A stretch of 64,000 nucleotides of DNA from Micromonospora matsumotoense (GCF_900091525.1 NZ_FMCU01000008.1:124001-188000), one strand, 5' to 3'; positions 35,625 to 44,944 are shown, numbered from the stretch's first letter. Program-made: numbers and translations. The notes: generated by a model not told the origin, from the letters alone.

Positions 35625-36305
35625 GTGCGTTCACACAGGTCCGACCAATCCGGCGGACGGCCCCGGTCGACCGCCCGCCGATCCCTCCAGGCGCTCGTCC
35701 TGATGTTCGCCATGGTGGTCGGCACGCTGCCCGTGACCGGCGCAGCGCAGGCGCACGGCACCATCATCAATCCGGCGACCCGCGCCTACCAGTGCTGGAA
35801 TACCTGGGGCAGCCAACACACCAACCCCGCCATGCAGCAGCAGGACCCGATGTGCTGGCAGGCGTTCCAGGCCAACCCGGACACCATGTGGAACTGGATG
35901 AGCCAACTGCGCGACGGCCTCGCCGGCCAGTACCAGCCCAGCACCCCGGACGGGCAGCTGTGCAGCAACGCCCTGTCCCGGAACAACTCGTTGAACCAGC
36001 CCGGGGCGTGGAAGGCGACCACCGTCAGCCGCAACCTCACGGTCCAGATGTACGACCAGGCCAGCCACGGTGCTGACTTCTTCCGGGTCTACGTCACCAA
36101 GCAGGGGTTCAACCCCGCCACCCAGAAGGTCGGGTGGGGCAACCTCGACCTGATCACCACGACCGGACGGTACGCGCCGGCACAGAACATCTCGTTCAAC
36201 GTCTCGATCCCGTCCTCGCGCAGCGGAAGCCACGTGCTGTTCTTCATCTGGAAGGCGTCCCACGCCGACCAGACCTACATGTGGTGCAGCGACATCAAGA
36301 TCTGA
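35625..36305 (+). CDS. AA10 lytic polysaccharide monooxygenase (chitin/cellulose)
   Basis: The 226-residue secreted protein has a long signal peptide with an RR-containing n-region ending at AQA, so His44 of HGTIINP becomes the mature N-terminus. It provides the copper His-brace with the second His in DQASHGADF. The AA10 pattern continues with CWNTWGSQ, DGQLCSNAL and the end WKASHADQTYMWCSDIKI. AA10 enzymes oxidatively cleave chitin or cellulose. GGAGG precedes GTG 35625. No CBM is fused, but a CBM2-only secreted protein is nearby on the opposite strand. Confidence 0.9.
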   Translation: MRSHRSDQSGGRPRSTARRSLQALVLMFAMVVGTLPVTGAAQAHGTIINPATRAYQCWNTWGSQHTNPAMQQQDPMCWQAFQANPDTMWNWMSQLRDGLAGQYQPSTPDGQLCSNALSRNNSLNQPGAWKATTVSRNLTVQMYDQASHGADFFRVYVTKQGFNPATQKVGWGNLDLITTTGRYAPAQNISFNVSIPSSRSGSHVLFFIWKASHADQTYMWCSDIKI

Positions 36306-36324
36306 TCGGCGACACGGCACCACT

Positions 36325-36354
36325 CCGGCCCGGGACGTTGACGTCCTGGGCCGG
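36325..36354. terminator. terminator after the LPMO gene
   Basis: CCGGCCCGGGACG pairs with CGTCCTGGGCCGG (one G-T pair) around a short loop, 19 bp after the LPMO stop. Confidence 0.7.
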
Positions 36355-36581
36355 ATCTCACTCTCGCGGGACGTGGCTGGTCAACGCGCCCGGTGGTGGG
36401 TTCGACGCGGTCGTCGCCGCACGGAGAGCGCCTTGGCGGGGTCCGCGCGTCCGAACGGTGCTCCCGGAAGGCGGATGCTCCGGGCACCTCGTAGGCTTCT
36501 TCACCAGTCGGCCCCGGTGCGGGCGCGTCGGGCCTCCGGGCAGGTGCGCGGTGATCGTCCGGGCCCACGCCGATCGTCGGC

Positions 36582-37130
36582 TCAGCCCAGCGAGCAGGAT
36601 GTCCCGTTCAGGGTGAACGAGGACGGGCTGCCGGTGCCTCCGGTGTGCTCGGCCACGAACCCGATGGCGATCGACGCGCCCGGCCCGATGATGACGTGGT
36701 CGTCCAGGCCACGCGCCGTGACGTTGCCACTGGATGGCGAGTACACCGCGTTCCAGCCGGCGGTGATGCGTTGTCCGGCGGGCAGCGGGAACGCCAGCCT
36801 CCACGAGGTGATCGTGGTGACGCCGGTGTTGGTGATGGTGATGCTGCTGGTCAGGCCGGTGTCCCAGGTGTAGACCGAGTACCGGACGGTGCACGCGGCC
36901 CCGGTCGGCGGCGGGCTGCTCGGTGTCGAGTCGCTCGGTGTCGGGCTGCTCGGTGTCGGGCTGCTGGGCAGGGCGGTGCCGGGCGGCGGGGCGGTGCTGG
37001 GGGACGGGGCGGTGCTGGGGGGCGGGGTCATGCCGGCCGGCGCCGTGGTCGACGCGCTGGCGCCGTCGATGGCGGCGGCCAGTGTCACGGCCGCCGCAGC
37101 GACACCGAGAAGGCTGCTCTTCAGTCTCAT
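36582..37130 (-). CDS. secreted CBM2 protein without catalytic domain
   Basis: The 182-residue protein has a signal peptide (MRLKSSLLGVAAAAVTLAAA), a Pro/Ser/Thr linker (about 30-80), and a C-terminal family 2 carbohydrate-binding module: ACTVRYSVYTWDTGLTSSITITNTG, SWRLAFPLPAGQRITAGWNA and two terminal Cys. The conserved Trp residues expected for cellulose binding are present. No hydrolase domain is attached. Start ATG 37130 has GGAGGAAT upstream. It probably binds cellulose/chitin and may help the LPMO; the two genes are convergent. Confidence 0.85.
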   Translation of the reverse strand: MRLKSSLLGVAAAAVTLAAAIDGASASTTAPAGMTPPPSTAPSPSTAPPPGTALPSSPTPSSPTPSDSTPSSPPPTGAACTVRYSVYTWDTGLTSSITITNTGVTTITSWRLAFPLPAGQRITAGWNAVYSPSSGNVTARGLDDHVIIGPGASIAIGFVAEHTGGTGSPSSFTLNGTSCSLG

Positions 37131-37212
37131 GGCGGCGGCGATTCCTCCGGAGGCGGGCGCACGGCGGTGCGGCGGAGCGGGGCCCGTCGGCACGGTGCGC
37201 CCTCGCGCACCC

Positions 37213-37240
37213 ACATTAATTGATCACCGTCAATTGTCAA
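37213..37240 (-). promoter_or_regulatory. probable promoter of the CBM2 gene
   Basis: On the minus strand, TTGACA (37240-37235) and TAATGT (37218-37213) are separated by 16 bp in an AT-rich island of a GC-rich region. Confidence 0.5.
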
Positions 37241-37443
37241 ACGCCCGCCAGCACCGCCCCGACCACGCCGACGCCCCAAACGCATCCACGCCTGCCTCTT
37301 TTGCCGGTCCTGGCGTCATCTGACGGCAGGCCCCCCGACGGTATTTCCCGGCGCACTCACGGCTCTTCCACTATGTCATCGCGCCGACACGGCATCGCAA
37401 CACGCCGGACTCGGCGTCCCCCGCCGATGGGAGAAAACCTGTC

Positions 37444-38472
37444 ATGGGCAAGGTAGGAATGCGCGTCCGCCGCTCGACGCTGGCCGTACTCACGGGCGCG
37501 GCGCTGGCCGGGCTGCTGGCGGTCACCGCAGCCGCCGCGGCACCCGGCGAGGCACCGCAGGGCAAGGCCGCCGCGGCGGCCCGGACCGACGTCTATCTCA
37601 AGGACGTCGCCGCCGACACCGGCGTCCAACCACACTCGTACGGCCCGCTGTGGGCCAGCCCCGACATCAAGGTCTGCCCGACCGCCGTCGAATGTGCCGT
37701 CAGTCAGAACCCGATCGTCGGCGTCACCAACTACCTCTTCCTGAAGGTGCGCAACGCCGGCCCGTACGGCTCGGGCATCGACAACGGAGTGCTGCGGGTC
37801 TACCGGACCACCCCGGGCGGCGGCGCCACCTGGCCGACGCACTGGACCCAGATCGGCGCGGCCAGCGTGCCCGTCTACCCGGGCGTCACCACGGTCACGA
37901 TTCCGTGGACCGGGGTGCCCGGACCGGGCCACTTCTGCCTGTTGGCACGCTGGGTGTCCCCCACCGACCCGATGAACTTCGAGGGCCCGAGCACCAGCGT
38001 CAACACCCAGTACAACAACAACATCGCCTGGCGTAACGTCGACTCGGTCCGGCTCACGCCGGGCGGGCCGCGGGTCGTCCGGCCGTTCGCCATCGGCAAC
38101 GTGACCGCCGCGGAGACCAAGAACGAACTGGTCTTCACCCAGCCGGCGGAGCAGGCCCGCGGCGCCCGGGTCTTCGTCGACCTCGGTCCGACCCTGTTCG
38201 CGCGTTGGCAGTCCACCGGCAAGGTCGGCACGGGAATCCGCCAGGTCGGCAAGACCGAGCTGGAGATCGTGGAACCGACCAAGGCCAGCATCGGCGGGCT
38301 GGTGTTGAAGCCCGGTGAGCGCCTCGAGTTCTCCCTGTCCTTCTCGGCCGACACCGCCCTGGCCAAGGAGACCGCGTTCAACGTGACCCAGTTCGGGCCG
38401 GACGCCGACGGCACTGCGCGCGCCGACCTCGGTGGGGTGCAGTACCTGCTGGCGGGCGAGCAGCGGGGGTAA
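37444..38472 (+). CDS. secreted protein of unknown function
   Basis: The 342-residue protein has a signal peptide (about residues 1-32) with an Ala-rich h-region, a short linker (AAAAARTDVYLKD) and a beta-rich domain (LKVRNAGPYGSGIDNGVLRVY; HFCLLARWVSPTDP; FSLSFSADTALAKETAFNVTQFGP). The segment VRNAGPYGSGIDNGVLRVY recalls CARDB/Ig-like adhesion modules. No catalytic motif. It is convergent with the sigma/S8 operon, separated by a strong terminator. Confidence 0.65.
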   Translation: MGKVGMRVRRSTLAVLTGAALAGLLAVTAAAAAPGEAPQGKAAAAARTDVYLKDVAADTGVQPHSYGPLWASPDIKVCPTAVECAVSQNPIVGVTNYLFLKVRNAGPYGSGIDNGVLRVYRTTPGGGATWPTHWTQIGAASVPVYPGVTTVTIPWTGVPGPGHFCLLARWVSPTDPMNFEGPSTSVNTQYNNNIAWRNVDSVRLTPGGPRVVRPFAIGNVTAAETKNELVFTQPAEQARGARVFVDLGPTLFARWQSTGKVGTGIRQVGKTELEIVEPTKASIGGLVLKPGERLEFSLSFSADTALAKETAFNVTQFGPDADGTARADLGGVQYLLAGEQRG

Positions 38473-38493
38473 CGCGGGTCGTCGCCACCTCCG

Positions 38494-38526
38494 GGTGGGG
38501 CGCGGGCATCCGGCCCGCGCCCCACC
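38494..38526. terminator. bidirectional terminator
   Basis: GGTGGGGCGCGGGC (38494-38507) pairs perfectly with GCCCGCGCCCCACC (38513-38526), loop 5 nt, between convergent genes. Confidence 0.8.
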
Positions 38527-38599
38527 TTCGTCGGTCGGGCCGAGGCCGGCCGCCGGGTGCGCGTCGCCGGCCGCACCGTCGCCGGGGGCGGGCCGCCGG

Positions 38600-39064
38600 T
38601 CAGCGCAGACAGACCCAGGCGGTGGACACCGCAAACCCGACGGTACGCGCGCACAACTGGACCAGCCCCGGCGGCGGGACGCCCAACGAGAAGAACCCCA
38701 CCGCGTCCACCGGCGCCTCGTCGTAGGTGCCGGAGGCCGTGCGGGCACTCACCCGTCCACCACCGGACGGGGAGAGCTGCCCGACGATCCCGGTGTCGCT
38801 GACCTCGATCTCCACCACCGCCGACCCGCTGCGGAAGGACAGTGTCCGCACGGGCGCGGCGGACCGGGTCATCCCCACCAACTCGGCGTCGACGGCCGAG
38901 TCGAACGTCAGCTCGGCGACGGCCAGTTCCGCGTCCGCGGTACGCCAGGTGAACGCTGCCAACGCCGCGCTCAGGTACGCCTCCGAGACCGGCCCGGTGT
39001 CCCACAACGCCGCGCCCAGCTCCGTGGTCAGTGCATCGTCATCGACCGGCGGCCACTGCTCCAT
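38600..39064 (-). CDS. hypothetical protein co-encoded with sigma factor
   Basis: The 154-residue soluble protein has an N-terminal helical part and an alternating beta part (AELAVAELTFDSAVDAELVGM; RTLSFRSGSAVVEIEVSDTG; IVGQLSPSG). It is not a zinc-finger anti-sigma factor and has no membrane segment. ATG 39064 overlaps the sigma gene by 26 bp, so coupled expression is expected. It may bind the sigma factor; this is inference from context only. Confidence 0.6.
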   Translation of the reverse strand: MEQWPPVDDDALTTELGAALWDTGPVSEAYLSAALAAFTWRTADAELAVAELTFDSAVDAELVGMTRSAAPVRTLSFRSGSAVVEIEVSDTGIVGQLSPSGGGRVSARTASGTYDEAPVDAVGFFSLGVPPPGLVQLCARTVGFAVSTAWVCLR

Positions 39065-39680
39065 CCGGTTCACCCCCGTTCGTACCGATGGTGGACGCTC
39101 CGAGAAACTCGACGATCGCCGGACATGCCCGCAGCCTACGCAGGCAACGGGCCTGGGTGGGGCCGATGCTGCCGACCGGCATGCCCAACCGCTCGGCAAC
39201 CTCCCGGTAGCTCACCGGCGGGTCGGCCGTCAGCAGCGCCAACAACGCCTGGCAGCGTGGCGGGAGTTGCACGAAACCCTCGCGCAACGCCTGTCGCCGC
39301 TCCGCGCGCAGCAACTCGTCGTCCGGGGCCGGAGCCATCGCGGCCAACTCCCGGGAGAACCCGTGGTACGGCTCAAGCGACTGGTCGTACGGGTCGACGG
39401 GTTGGGCCCGGCGGCTGAGGCGGGACAACCGGTAGCACTCGCGCCGGGTCGTGGTGGCCAGCCAGCCCGGCAGCGCCTCAGGCTCGCGTACCCGGCCCAA
39501 CTGCTCGACCAGGCGGAGCCAGACGGTCTGGTTGACATCGGCCGCATCGGCCCTGCTGAGGTCGTACGCCCGGATGACCGAGTACACGATCGGGGTGTAC
39601 CGGTGCACCAGTTCGGCCCAGGCCGACTCGTCCCCGCCGGCGGCGGCGGACAGCAGGGTGGTCACGCTGGCACCGGTCAT
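39039..39680 (-). CDS. RNA polymerase sigma factor, ECF-like
   Basis: The 213-residue protein has sigma region 2 (ELVHRYTPIVYSVIRAYDLSRADAADVNQTVWLRLVEQLGR) and a region 4 helix-turn-helix (LPPRCQALLALL ... VSYREVAERLGMPVGSIGPTQARCLRRLR). It lies between an S8 protease and a small partner, and diverges from a TPR-CHAT protease gene. Sigma/S8/CHAT neighbourhoods recur in actinobacteria; the recognised promoter is unknown. Confidence 0.85.
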   Translation of the reverse strand: MTGASVTTLLSAAAGGDESAWAELVHRYTPIVYSVIRAYDLSRADAADVNQTVWLRLVEQLGRVREPEALPGWLATTTRRECYRLSRLSRRAQPVDPYDQSLEPYHGFSRELAAMAPAPDDELLRAERRQALREGFVQLPPRCQALLALLTADPPVSYREVAERLGMPVGSIGPTQARCLRRLRACPAIVEFLGASTIGTNGGEPDGAVAAGR

Positions 39681-39708
39681 CGGGTCACCGCCCGACTGCT
39701 GACCCGGC

Positions 39709-41022
39709 TCATCCGACGAGCACCCCGTAGTCGGGATGCCAGCGGGGAGCGGCGAGCAGGGTGGTGCGCGCCTGGTCCGCGTTGAGCCCTCCGGCGGTCA
39801 TCAGAGCGGCGAGCCGCCCGGAGACGTGGGCGGTGGCGAACGAGGTGCCGGCCCAGATGGCGAACCCGTGGAACTGCCGTACCGGTCGCCCGGGCAGCGG
39901 CAGCTGTCCCTCGACGTAGGTGCTGTGCCGCTCACCCAGGGCGCAGGCGTCCACCCAGGGCCCGTAGCAACTGTCGATCGCCGGCACCAGACCGCCGGTC
40001 GTCTGGCTGACCGCCGCGACCGCCAGCACCCGGTCCAGGGCGGCGGGCCAGAGCGGACGACTGGTGCCGGCGTTGCCGGCCGCCGCGACCACGGCGCTCG
40101 TCGCCGGCAGCGCGGCCAGCGCGTTGGCCAGTGGCAGCGATGGTTGATCGTCCAGGGTGTATCCGCCCAGCGAGAGGTTGAACACGGAAACCTGCGGCGC
40201 GAGCCGGCTCAGGGCGGCCACCACCGTCGCCTCGTCCCCCACCCCGGTCGGGTCCAGGGCCTGCTCCGGGTCGACGCGTACGCCCGGCGCGGCCTGCCGG
40301 ACCACTCCCGCGACGAAGGTGCCGTGCCCGCCCTGCGGAGCGAGCACGTCGGTGTGGACGTAGAGCGGGTCCTCGTCGTCGAGCTGCGGCAGATAGGTGC
40401 CGCCGAGCCACTGGGGGTGACAGCTGCCGGCCTGCCGCCAGATTCCGGTGTCGCAGATGCCGACGGTGACACCTGCGCCCTCGCCGAGGCGGGTCGGGTC
40501 GGGCGGCGGCAGCGCCGCGGCCGAGCGGGGTGGGGTGCCCGGGTTTCCCATGATGTTGCCCAGGCCGATCAGCACGTGGTGCGGCTGCACCGCCGGCACC
40601 GGCTGGCCGGGCCACTGTCGGGGGTCGCGCAGCTTTCCCACGACGACGGGGATGTCGGTTTCCCGATCGAAGAGCAGCCGGGTGACACCGGCGAAGCCGG
40701 CTCCGACGGTCACGGGATAATCGTGGTTACGCAACCAGGTGGCAACCCGTTTGACGTCGACGTCGGCGGCGAGCAGTTGCCGGGGCCGGTAGAGGATCTC
40801 CCGGCCCGGCGCGGTGTACCGCCGGACGTTCTGGTTGGCTGCCAGCGCCGCTTCGAACGCCTTCTGGTAGGCGTCGGCATCCGTGTCGCCACCGGCAGCC
40901 GGGGTCGGGCGTGGCACGACACCGAACGGGACGGCCGCTGCCAGTGCGGACAGCGCCAGGATCCGCCGTCGGGACAGCCGGCCGCCCGGACCCGGCACGG
41001 TGGGGTGGTCAGACGGCGGCAC
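39709..41022 (-). CDS. S8-family subtilisin-like protease, Tat-type export
   Basis: The 437-residue protein has a twin-arginine-type N-terminus (LSRRRILALSALAAA) and a 100-residue propeptide-like section. The catalytic triad is Asp191 (GICDTG), His233 (GGHGTFVAG) and Ser394 (AGTSFATAHVSG), with the oxyanion Asn in AAAGNAG. Two Cys pairs may be structural. GTG 41022 follows GAGGATCC. It heads the S8-sigma-partner operon, divergent from the CHAT gene. The substrate is unknown, perhaps the CHAT-side or a secreted protein. Confidence 0.88.
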   Translation of the reverse strand: MPPSDHPTVPGPGGRLSRRRILALSALAAAVPFGVVPRPTPAAGGDTDADAYQKAFEAALAANQNVRRYTAPGREILYRPRQLLAADVDVKRVATWLRNHDYPVTVGAGFAGVTRLLFDRETDIPVVVGKLRDPRQWPGQPVPAVQPHHVLIGLGNIMGNPGTPPRSAAALPPPDPTRLGEGAGVTVGICDTGIWRQAGSCHPQWLGGTYLPQLDDEDPLYVHTDVLAPQGGHGTFVAGVVRQAAPGVRVDPEQALDPTGVGDEATVVAALSRLAPQVSVFNLSLGGYTLDDQPSLPLANALAALPATSAVVAAAGNAGTSRPLWPAALDRVLAVAAVSQTTGGLVPAIDSCYGPWVDACALGERHSTYVEGQLPLPGRPVRQFHGFAIWAGTSFATAHVSGRLAALMTAGGLNADQARTTLLAAPRWHPDYGVLVG

Positions 41023-41088
41023 GGATCCTCCATGCTCTTGAGAGAAGCGCGCCCACCGATGGCGGGCGCGGCGAATTCCCCGACCGCC

Positions 41089-41117
41089 AATTATTCCGGA
41101 CCATCGCCGGTTGTCAA
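41089..41117 (-). promoter_or_regulatory. probable promoter of the S8-sigma operon
   Basis: On the minus strand, TTGACA (41117-41112) and ATAATT (41094-41089) have 17-bp spacing, a consensus-like vegetative promoter in the divergent gap. Confidence 0.55.
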
Positions 41118-41207
41118 TTGCGCCACCATGCAGGACACCCATTGGCAGTATTCCCGCGACGGATTTTCGACGTTGACTCGCGGCGGTCCGTCGTGGACTC
41201 TCTAGGC

Positions 41208-43820
41208 ATGCCCGACAGCACCGGTTCCGGTGCCGCGGCGGCCCAGGCGGCGCTCGACGCCGTCCAGCGCTACCCACCCGAGGCGATCACGATCGCCCAG
41301 CAGGTGCTCGCCGGCCAGACCGCCGACGACGACGAGCGCTCCACCGCCGAGCGGGCCATCGGCCTGGCCCTGCGCGAGCTCAACGACCTGACCGGCGCAC
41401 TGCGCCACCTCCGCCGGGCGGTACGGGCCGCCGGCACACCCCGTACCCAGGCACTGGCCCGGATGAGCCTCGGGTACGTGCTGGCCAATGCCGGTCGTAC
41501 CGCTGCGGCGCTGCGGGCGGTGACCGCCGCGCTGCCCCAGCTCACCGGTGCCGACGCCGGCCGCGCCCGGATGCAGCGCGGGGTGGTGCTGCACTACCGC
41601 GGACGCTATGCCGAGGCGGTGCGCGACTACGGCATCGCCATCGACATCGCCCAACGCGAGGACGACCCGTTGCTGGAGGCCCGCGCCCGCAACAACCGGG
41701 GGCTGCTCAACGCACACCGGGGTGCCTCCGGCGGCACCGACGACGATCTCTCCCGGGCGGCGGCGGTCTTCCGCCGGCTCGGACTCGACCTCGCGGCGGC
41801 GGACGCCCGCTGGAACAGCGGCATCGCCGCCGGGCAACGCGGCGAGATCGCCGTGGCGCTGCGTTGCTTCGCCGACGTCGACGAGGAGTACCGGCGACTC
41901 GCCGTTCCCCGTCCGGCGCTGCTGCTGGACCGGTTCGAGCTGCTGCTGTCGGTGCCGCTGCTCGACGAGGCGGTCGAGGTCGCCGCCGCCGCGGTGCGGG
42001 AGCTGCACCGCCGGGGAATGGCCTCGGACCTCGCCGAGGCGCTGCTCGCCCAGGCGCGAGCCGCGCTGCTGGCCAACGACCTGGACACCGCGACCGCGGC
42101 TGCCGCCCAGGCCCGGGTCAGGTTTCGGCGTCAGGGCCGCCGCATCTGGGCCGCGTTCGCTCGGCACGTCGAACTGCGCGCGGAGTTCCGCCGGGGCACC
42201 CGCACGGCGACCCTGCTCGCCGCGATGGTGCGCACGGCCGGCCAGCTCGACGCCACCGGGTGGGCGGGCCCGGCGCTGACCACCCGCATCGAAGCCGGTC
42301 TGCTGGCCGCCGCCTCGGGTCGCGTCGACCGGGCCGTGGCCCTGCTCGACGTGGCCGCCCAGGCCCGCCGGCGGGGCACCGCCCCCCGCCGCGCCCAGGG
42401 TTGGTACGCCCTGGCCCGGTCGCGTCGGCTCACCGGTGACGACGCCGGTGCGGCCCGGGCACTGCGCCGGGGGCTGGCCGTACTCGACCGGCACCGCACC
42501 TCGCTCGGCGCCACGGAGTTGCGGGCCCACAGCGGGACGTACGGGCAGGAGCTGGCCGCCGAGGGCCTCGACATCGCGGTCCGTGCCGGCTCCCCGGCCC
42601 GGACCCTGGCCTGGGCCGAACGCTGGCGGGCCAACACCCTGCGGATGCGGCCGGCGCTGCCCCCTGACGACCCGGAGCTGTTCGCGGCGCTCACCGAGCT
42701 CCGGCTCGTCAGTAGCCTGCTGGAGGACACGGTGCTGGCGGGCCGGCCGGCCCACGCCCTACGCAGCCGGCAGGCCCGGCTGGAACGGCGCATCCAGGAC
42801 CTGGCCCGACGGGTGCCCGGCGGGATCGGCGTGCTGACCCCGCCCGGTGTGGGCGTGCTCGCCGGGCGGCTGGGCTCCCGCGTGCTGGTCGAGCTGGTCG
42901 CCCACGGCGACCGGCTCCGGGCGGTGCTGGTCCGCGACGGCCGGGCCAGCCTGCACGACCTCGGCCCGCTCGCCGAGGCGGTGCACCTGGCCCGGTGGCA
43001 CCGGTTCGCCCTACGCCGGCTGGTCACCACCGGTGACACGCCCACCGCCCGGGCCGGGGCCAGGCACGCCGCAGCCGCGCTGGACCACCAGCTCTTCGAC
43101 CCGCTGCGGCCGCACCTCGGCGACCGCCCCCTGGTGATCGTGCCGGTCGGGGCCCTGCACGCCGTGCCGTGGTCGGGGCTGCCGACCTGCGCCGGACGCC
43201 CCGTGACGGTGGCCCCGTCGGCCACGGCCTGGCTCAGGGCGGACGGCCGGCAGCCCTCGGCCGGGCCCTCGGTGTTGGCCTGCGGGCCGCGCCTGCCGGC
43301 CGGCCGGGCCGAGGTACGCCGACTCGCGCAGGTGCTGCCCGGAGCCACGCTGCTCACCGGTGCGGACGCCACCGCCGACACGTTGACCGCGGCGCTGGAC
43401 GGGGCCGGTCTGGTCCACATCGCCGCCCATGGCACCTTCCGGGCCGACAATCCGCAGTTCTCCACCCTGGAGCTGGCCGACGGACCGCTGTTCGCGTACG
43501 AGTGGGAACGGGTCCCCCGGCCGCCCGGCTGCGTGGTGCTCTCCGCGTGCGACTCGGGGCTGACCGGGGTGCGTCCCGGCGACGAGGTCATGGGCTTCAC
43601 CGCCGTGCTGCTCGCCCTGGGCGCACGGTGCCTGATCGCCACCGTGCTGCCGGTGCCGGCCGACCCCACCACCGCGCTCATGCTGGACCTGCACCGCCGG
43701 ATGCGGGCCGGTGTCCGCCCGGCGCAGGCTCTCGCCGACGCCCAGCAGGCCTTCGTCACTACCGGTGACAGCACCGCCGGGGCCACGGCGGCGGCGTTCG
43801 TCTGCCTCGGTGCCGGCTGA
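41208..43820 (+). CDS. TPR-CHAT caspase-like protease
   Basis: The 870-residue protein has an N-terminal two-thirds of tetratricopeptide-like helices (from ~10 to ~560). The C-terminal CHAT domain has catalytic His741 in HIAAHG and Cys781 in LSACDSG, and the usual end AGATAAAFVCLGAG. CHAT proteases are caspase-related and often act in defence or regulated cell death (gasdermin or Csx29 partners); none is next to it. Divergent from the S8/sigma operon. The cognate substrate may be the S8 zymogen, the small partner, or another protein. Confidence 0.88.
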   Translation: MPDSTGSGAAAAQAALDAVQRYPPEAITIAQQVLAGQTADDDERSTAERAIGLALRELNDLTGALRHLRRAVRAAGTPRTQALARMSLGYVLANAGRTAAALRAVTAALPQLTGADAGRARMQRGVVLHYRGRYAEAVRDYGIAIDIAQREDDPLLEARARNNRGLLNAHRGASGGTDDDLSRAAAVFRRLGLDLAAADARWNSGIAAGQRGEIAVALRCFADVDEEYRRLAVPRPALLLDRFELLLSVPLLDEAVEVAAAAVRELHRRGMASDLAEALLAQARAALLANDLDTATAAAAQARVRFRRQGRRIWAAFARHVELRAEFRRGTRTATLLAAMVRTAGQLDATGWAGPALTTRIEAGLLAAASGRVDRAVALLDVAAQARRRGTAPRRAQGWYALARSRRLTGDDAGAARALRRGLAVLDRHRTSLGATELRAHSGTYGQELAAEGLDIAVRAGSPARTLAWAERWRANTLRMRPALPPDDPELFAALTELRLVSSLLEDTVLAGRPAHALRSRQARLERRIQDLARRVPGGIGVLTPPGVGVLAGRLGSRVLVELVAHGDRLRAVLVRDGRASLHDLGPLAEAVHLARWHRFALRRLVTTGDTPTARAGARHAAAALDHQLFDPLRPHLGDRPLVIVPVGALHAVPWSGLPTCAGRPVTVAPSATAWLRADGRQPSAGPSVLACGPRLPAGRAEVRRLAQVLPGATLLTGADATADTLTAALDGAGLVHIAAHGTFRADNPQFSTLELADGPLFAYEWERVPRPPGCVVLSACDSGLTGVRPGDEVMGFTAVLLALGARCLIATVLPVPADPTTALMLDLHRRMRAGVRPAQALADAQQAFVTTGDSTAGATAAAFVCLGAG

Positions 43821-43873
43821 CGAACGCCGTCGGCTGCGGGTGGCCCGGGGCGTCACCTGCAGGACGGGCTTGG

Positions 43874-44656
43874 TCAGCCCAGCGCCGCGACCCGGGGACG
43901 CAGGCCGTCGATCAACCCCGGTGGGGCGGCGAGCACCCGGCTGCCGCTCACCTCGACCGCGGCGCCGGCCTCGACGGCGATCACCAGACCGGCCGCCCAG
44001 TCCCAGCGGAACGTGCGGTCCTCGACGTACGCGTCGCAACGGCCCGCGGCGATCCAGGCCAGGGCCAGCGCCGTCGAGCCCAGCATCCGCACCCCGCGCA
44101 CGTCGCCGGCCAGGTCGGTGACCACGGCCGCCTGCACCTTGCGGTGGGCGACGTCGTAGGCGTACCCGGCGGCGAGGACGACCTCGCCGAGCGCGACGCC
44201 GGCGGGCCGGACCAGCGGCACGTCGTTCAGGAACGCACCCCGACCCCGCACGCCGCAGAACGTCTCGTCGTGCACCGGATCGTGGACCACCCCGACGACG
44301 GGCCGCCAACCGTCCGGTGTCTGCTGCTCGCAGGCCACGCTGACGCACCAGAACGGCATCCCGGCGACGTAGTTGACAGTGCCGTCGAGGGGGTCGAGCA
44401 CCCAGCGCAGCCCGGAGTCGCCGACGTGGTCGCTGCCCTCCTCGGCGAGGATGCCGTCGCCGGGCCGGCGGGCGCGCAGCAACTCGACGATGCGGGCCTC
44501 GCTGGCCCGGTCCGCCTCGCTGACCAGATCGGTGGAGGCGGTCTTGTAGTCGACGCGGCCGTGGTCGCCGAAGCGCCGCAGCAGCTCCCGACCGCCGAGG
44601 CGGGCCGCCTCCTCGGCGACCCGCCGGCAGTCGTCCAGCTCGGCACCGGTGGCCAT
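43874..44656 (-). CDS. inositol monophosphatase family protein
   Basis: The 260-residue Mg-dependent phosphatase has the IMPase motifs: ILAEEG (Glu), WVLDPLDGTVNYVAGMPFW (DPxDGT), and WDWAAGLVIAVEAG (WDxAAG). GAGGAG precedes ATG 44656. The family covers inositol-1-phosphatase, fructose-1,6-bisphosphatase and histidinol-phosphatase, so the substrate is open. It is divergent from the aminotransferase with a 288-bp gap. Confidence 0.88.
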   Translation of the reverse strand: MATGAELDDCRRVAEEAARLGGRELLRRFGDHGRVDYKTASTDLVSEADRASEARIVELLRARRPGDGILAEEGSDHVGDSGLRWVLDPLDGTVNYVAGMPFWCVSVACEQQTPDGWRPVVGVVHDPVHDETFCGVRGRGAFLNDVPLVRPAGVALGEVVLAAGYAYDVAHRKVQAAVVTDLAGDVRGVRMLGSTALALAWIAAGRCDAYVEDRTFRWDWAAGLVIAVEAGAAVEVSGSRVLAAPPGLIDGLRPRVAALG

Positions 44657-44740
44657 CGCGCACTCCTCGGGTCGTCGGCAGGGCCGGTCGAGATCGTCGC
44701 ACCCGGGCGGGCGGGAACACCAGGTGCCGACCGAGGGTGC

Positions 44741-44803
44741 CCCGCCACCGCCACCGCCACCGCCACCGCCGCCCCGCGCGGGCGCGGGTGCGGGTGCGGG
44801 TGC
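44741..44803 (+). repeat. GC-rich simple repeats between two genes
   Basis: Four copies of CCGCCA (44742-44765) with a fifth partial, followed by repeats of GCGGGT (three near 44782-44800). The tract lies in the divergent intergenic gap and could vary in length by slippage. Confidence 0.75.
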
Positions 44804-44944
44804 CGACGTCGTCGTGCCGGACACCGGAGGGCAAGCGGCGTGGCCGGCCGGTCGGGCACACTGTGGACAGCGGTCGGGACACCGACGTTCGCCGACGCGC
44901 CGTCGACCTGCCCCGTCGCCATCGCCGTGGGGAGGCACTTCGGC

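Noticed and set aside
41202-42755. 517-codon antisense frame in the CHAT gene
   Set aside because: Overlaps a clear TPR coding region; no domain.
44741-44773. CRISPR-like short repeats
   Set aside because: Units are 6 bp with no spacers; a simple repeat.
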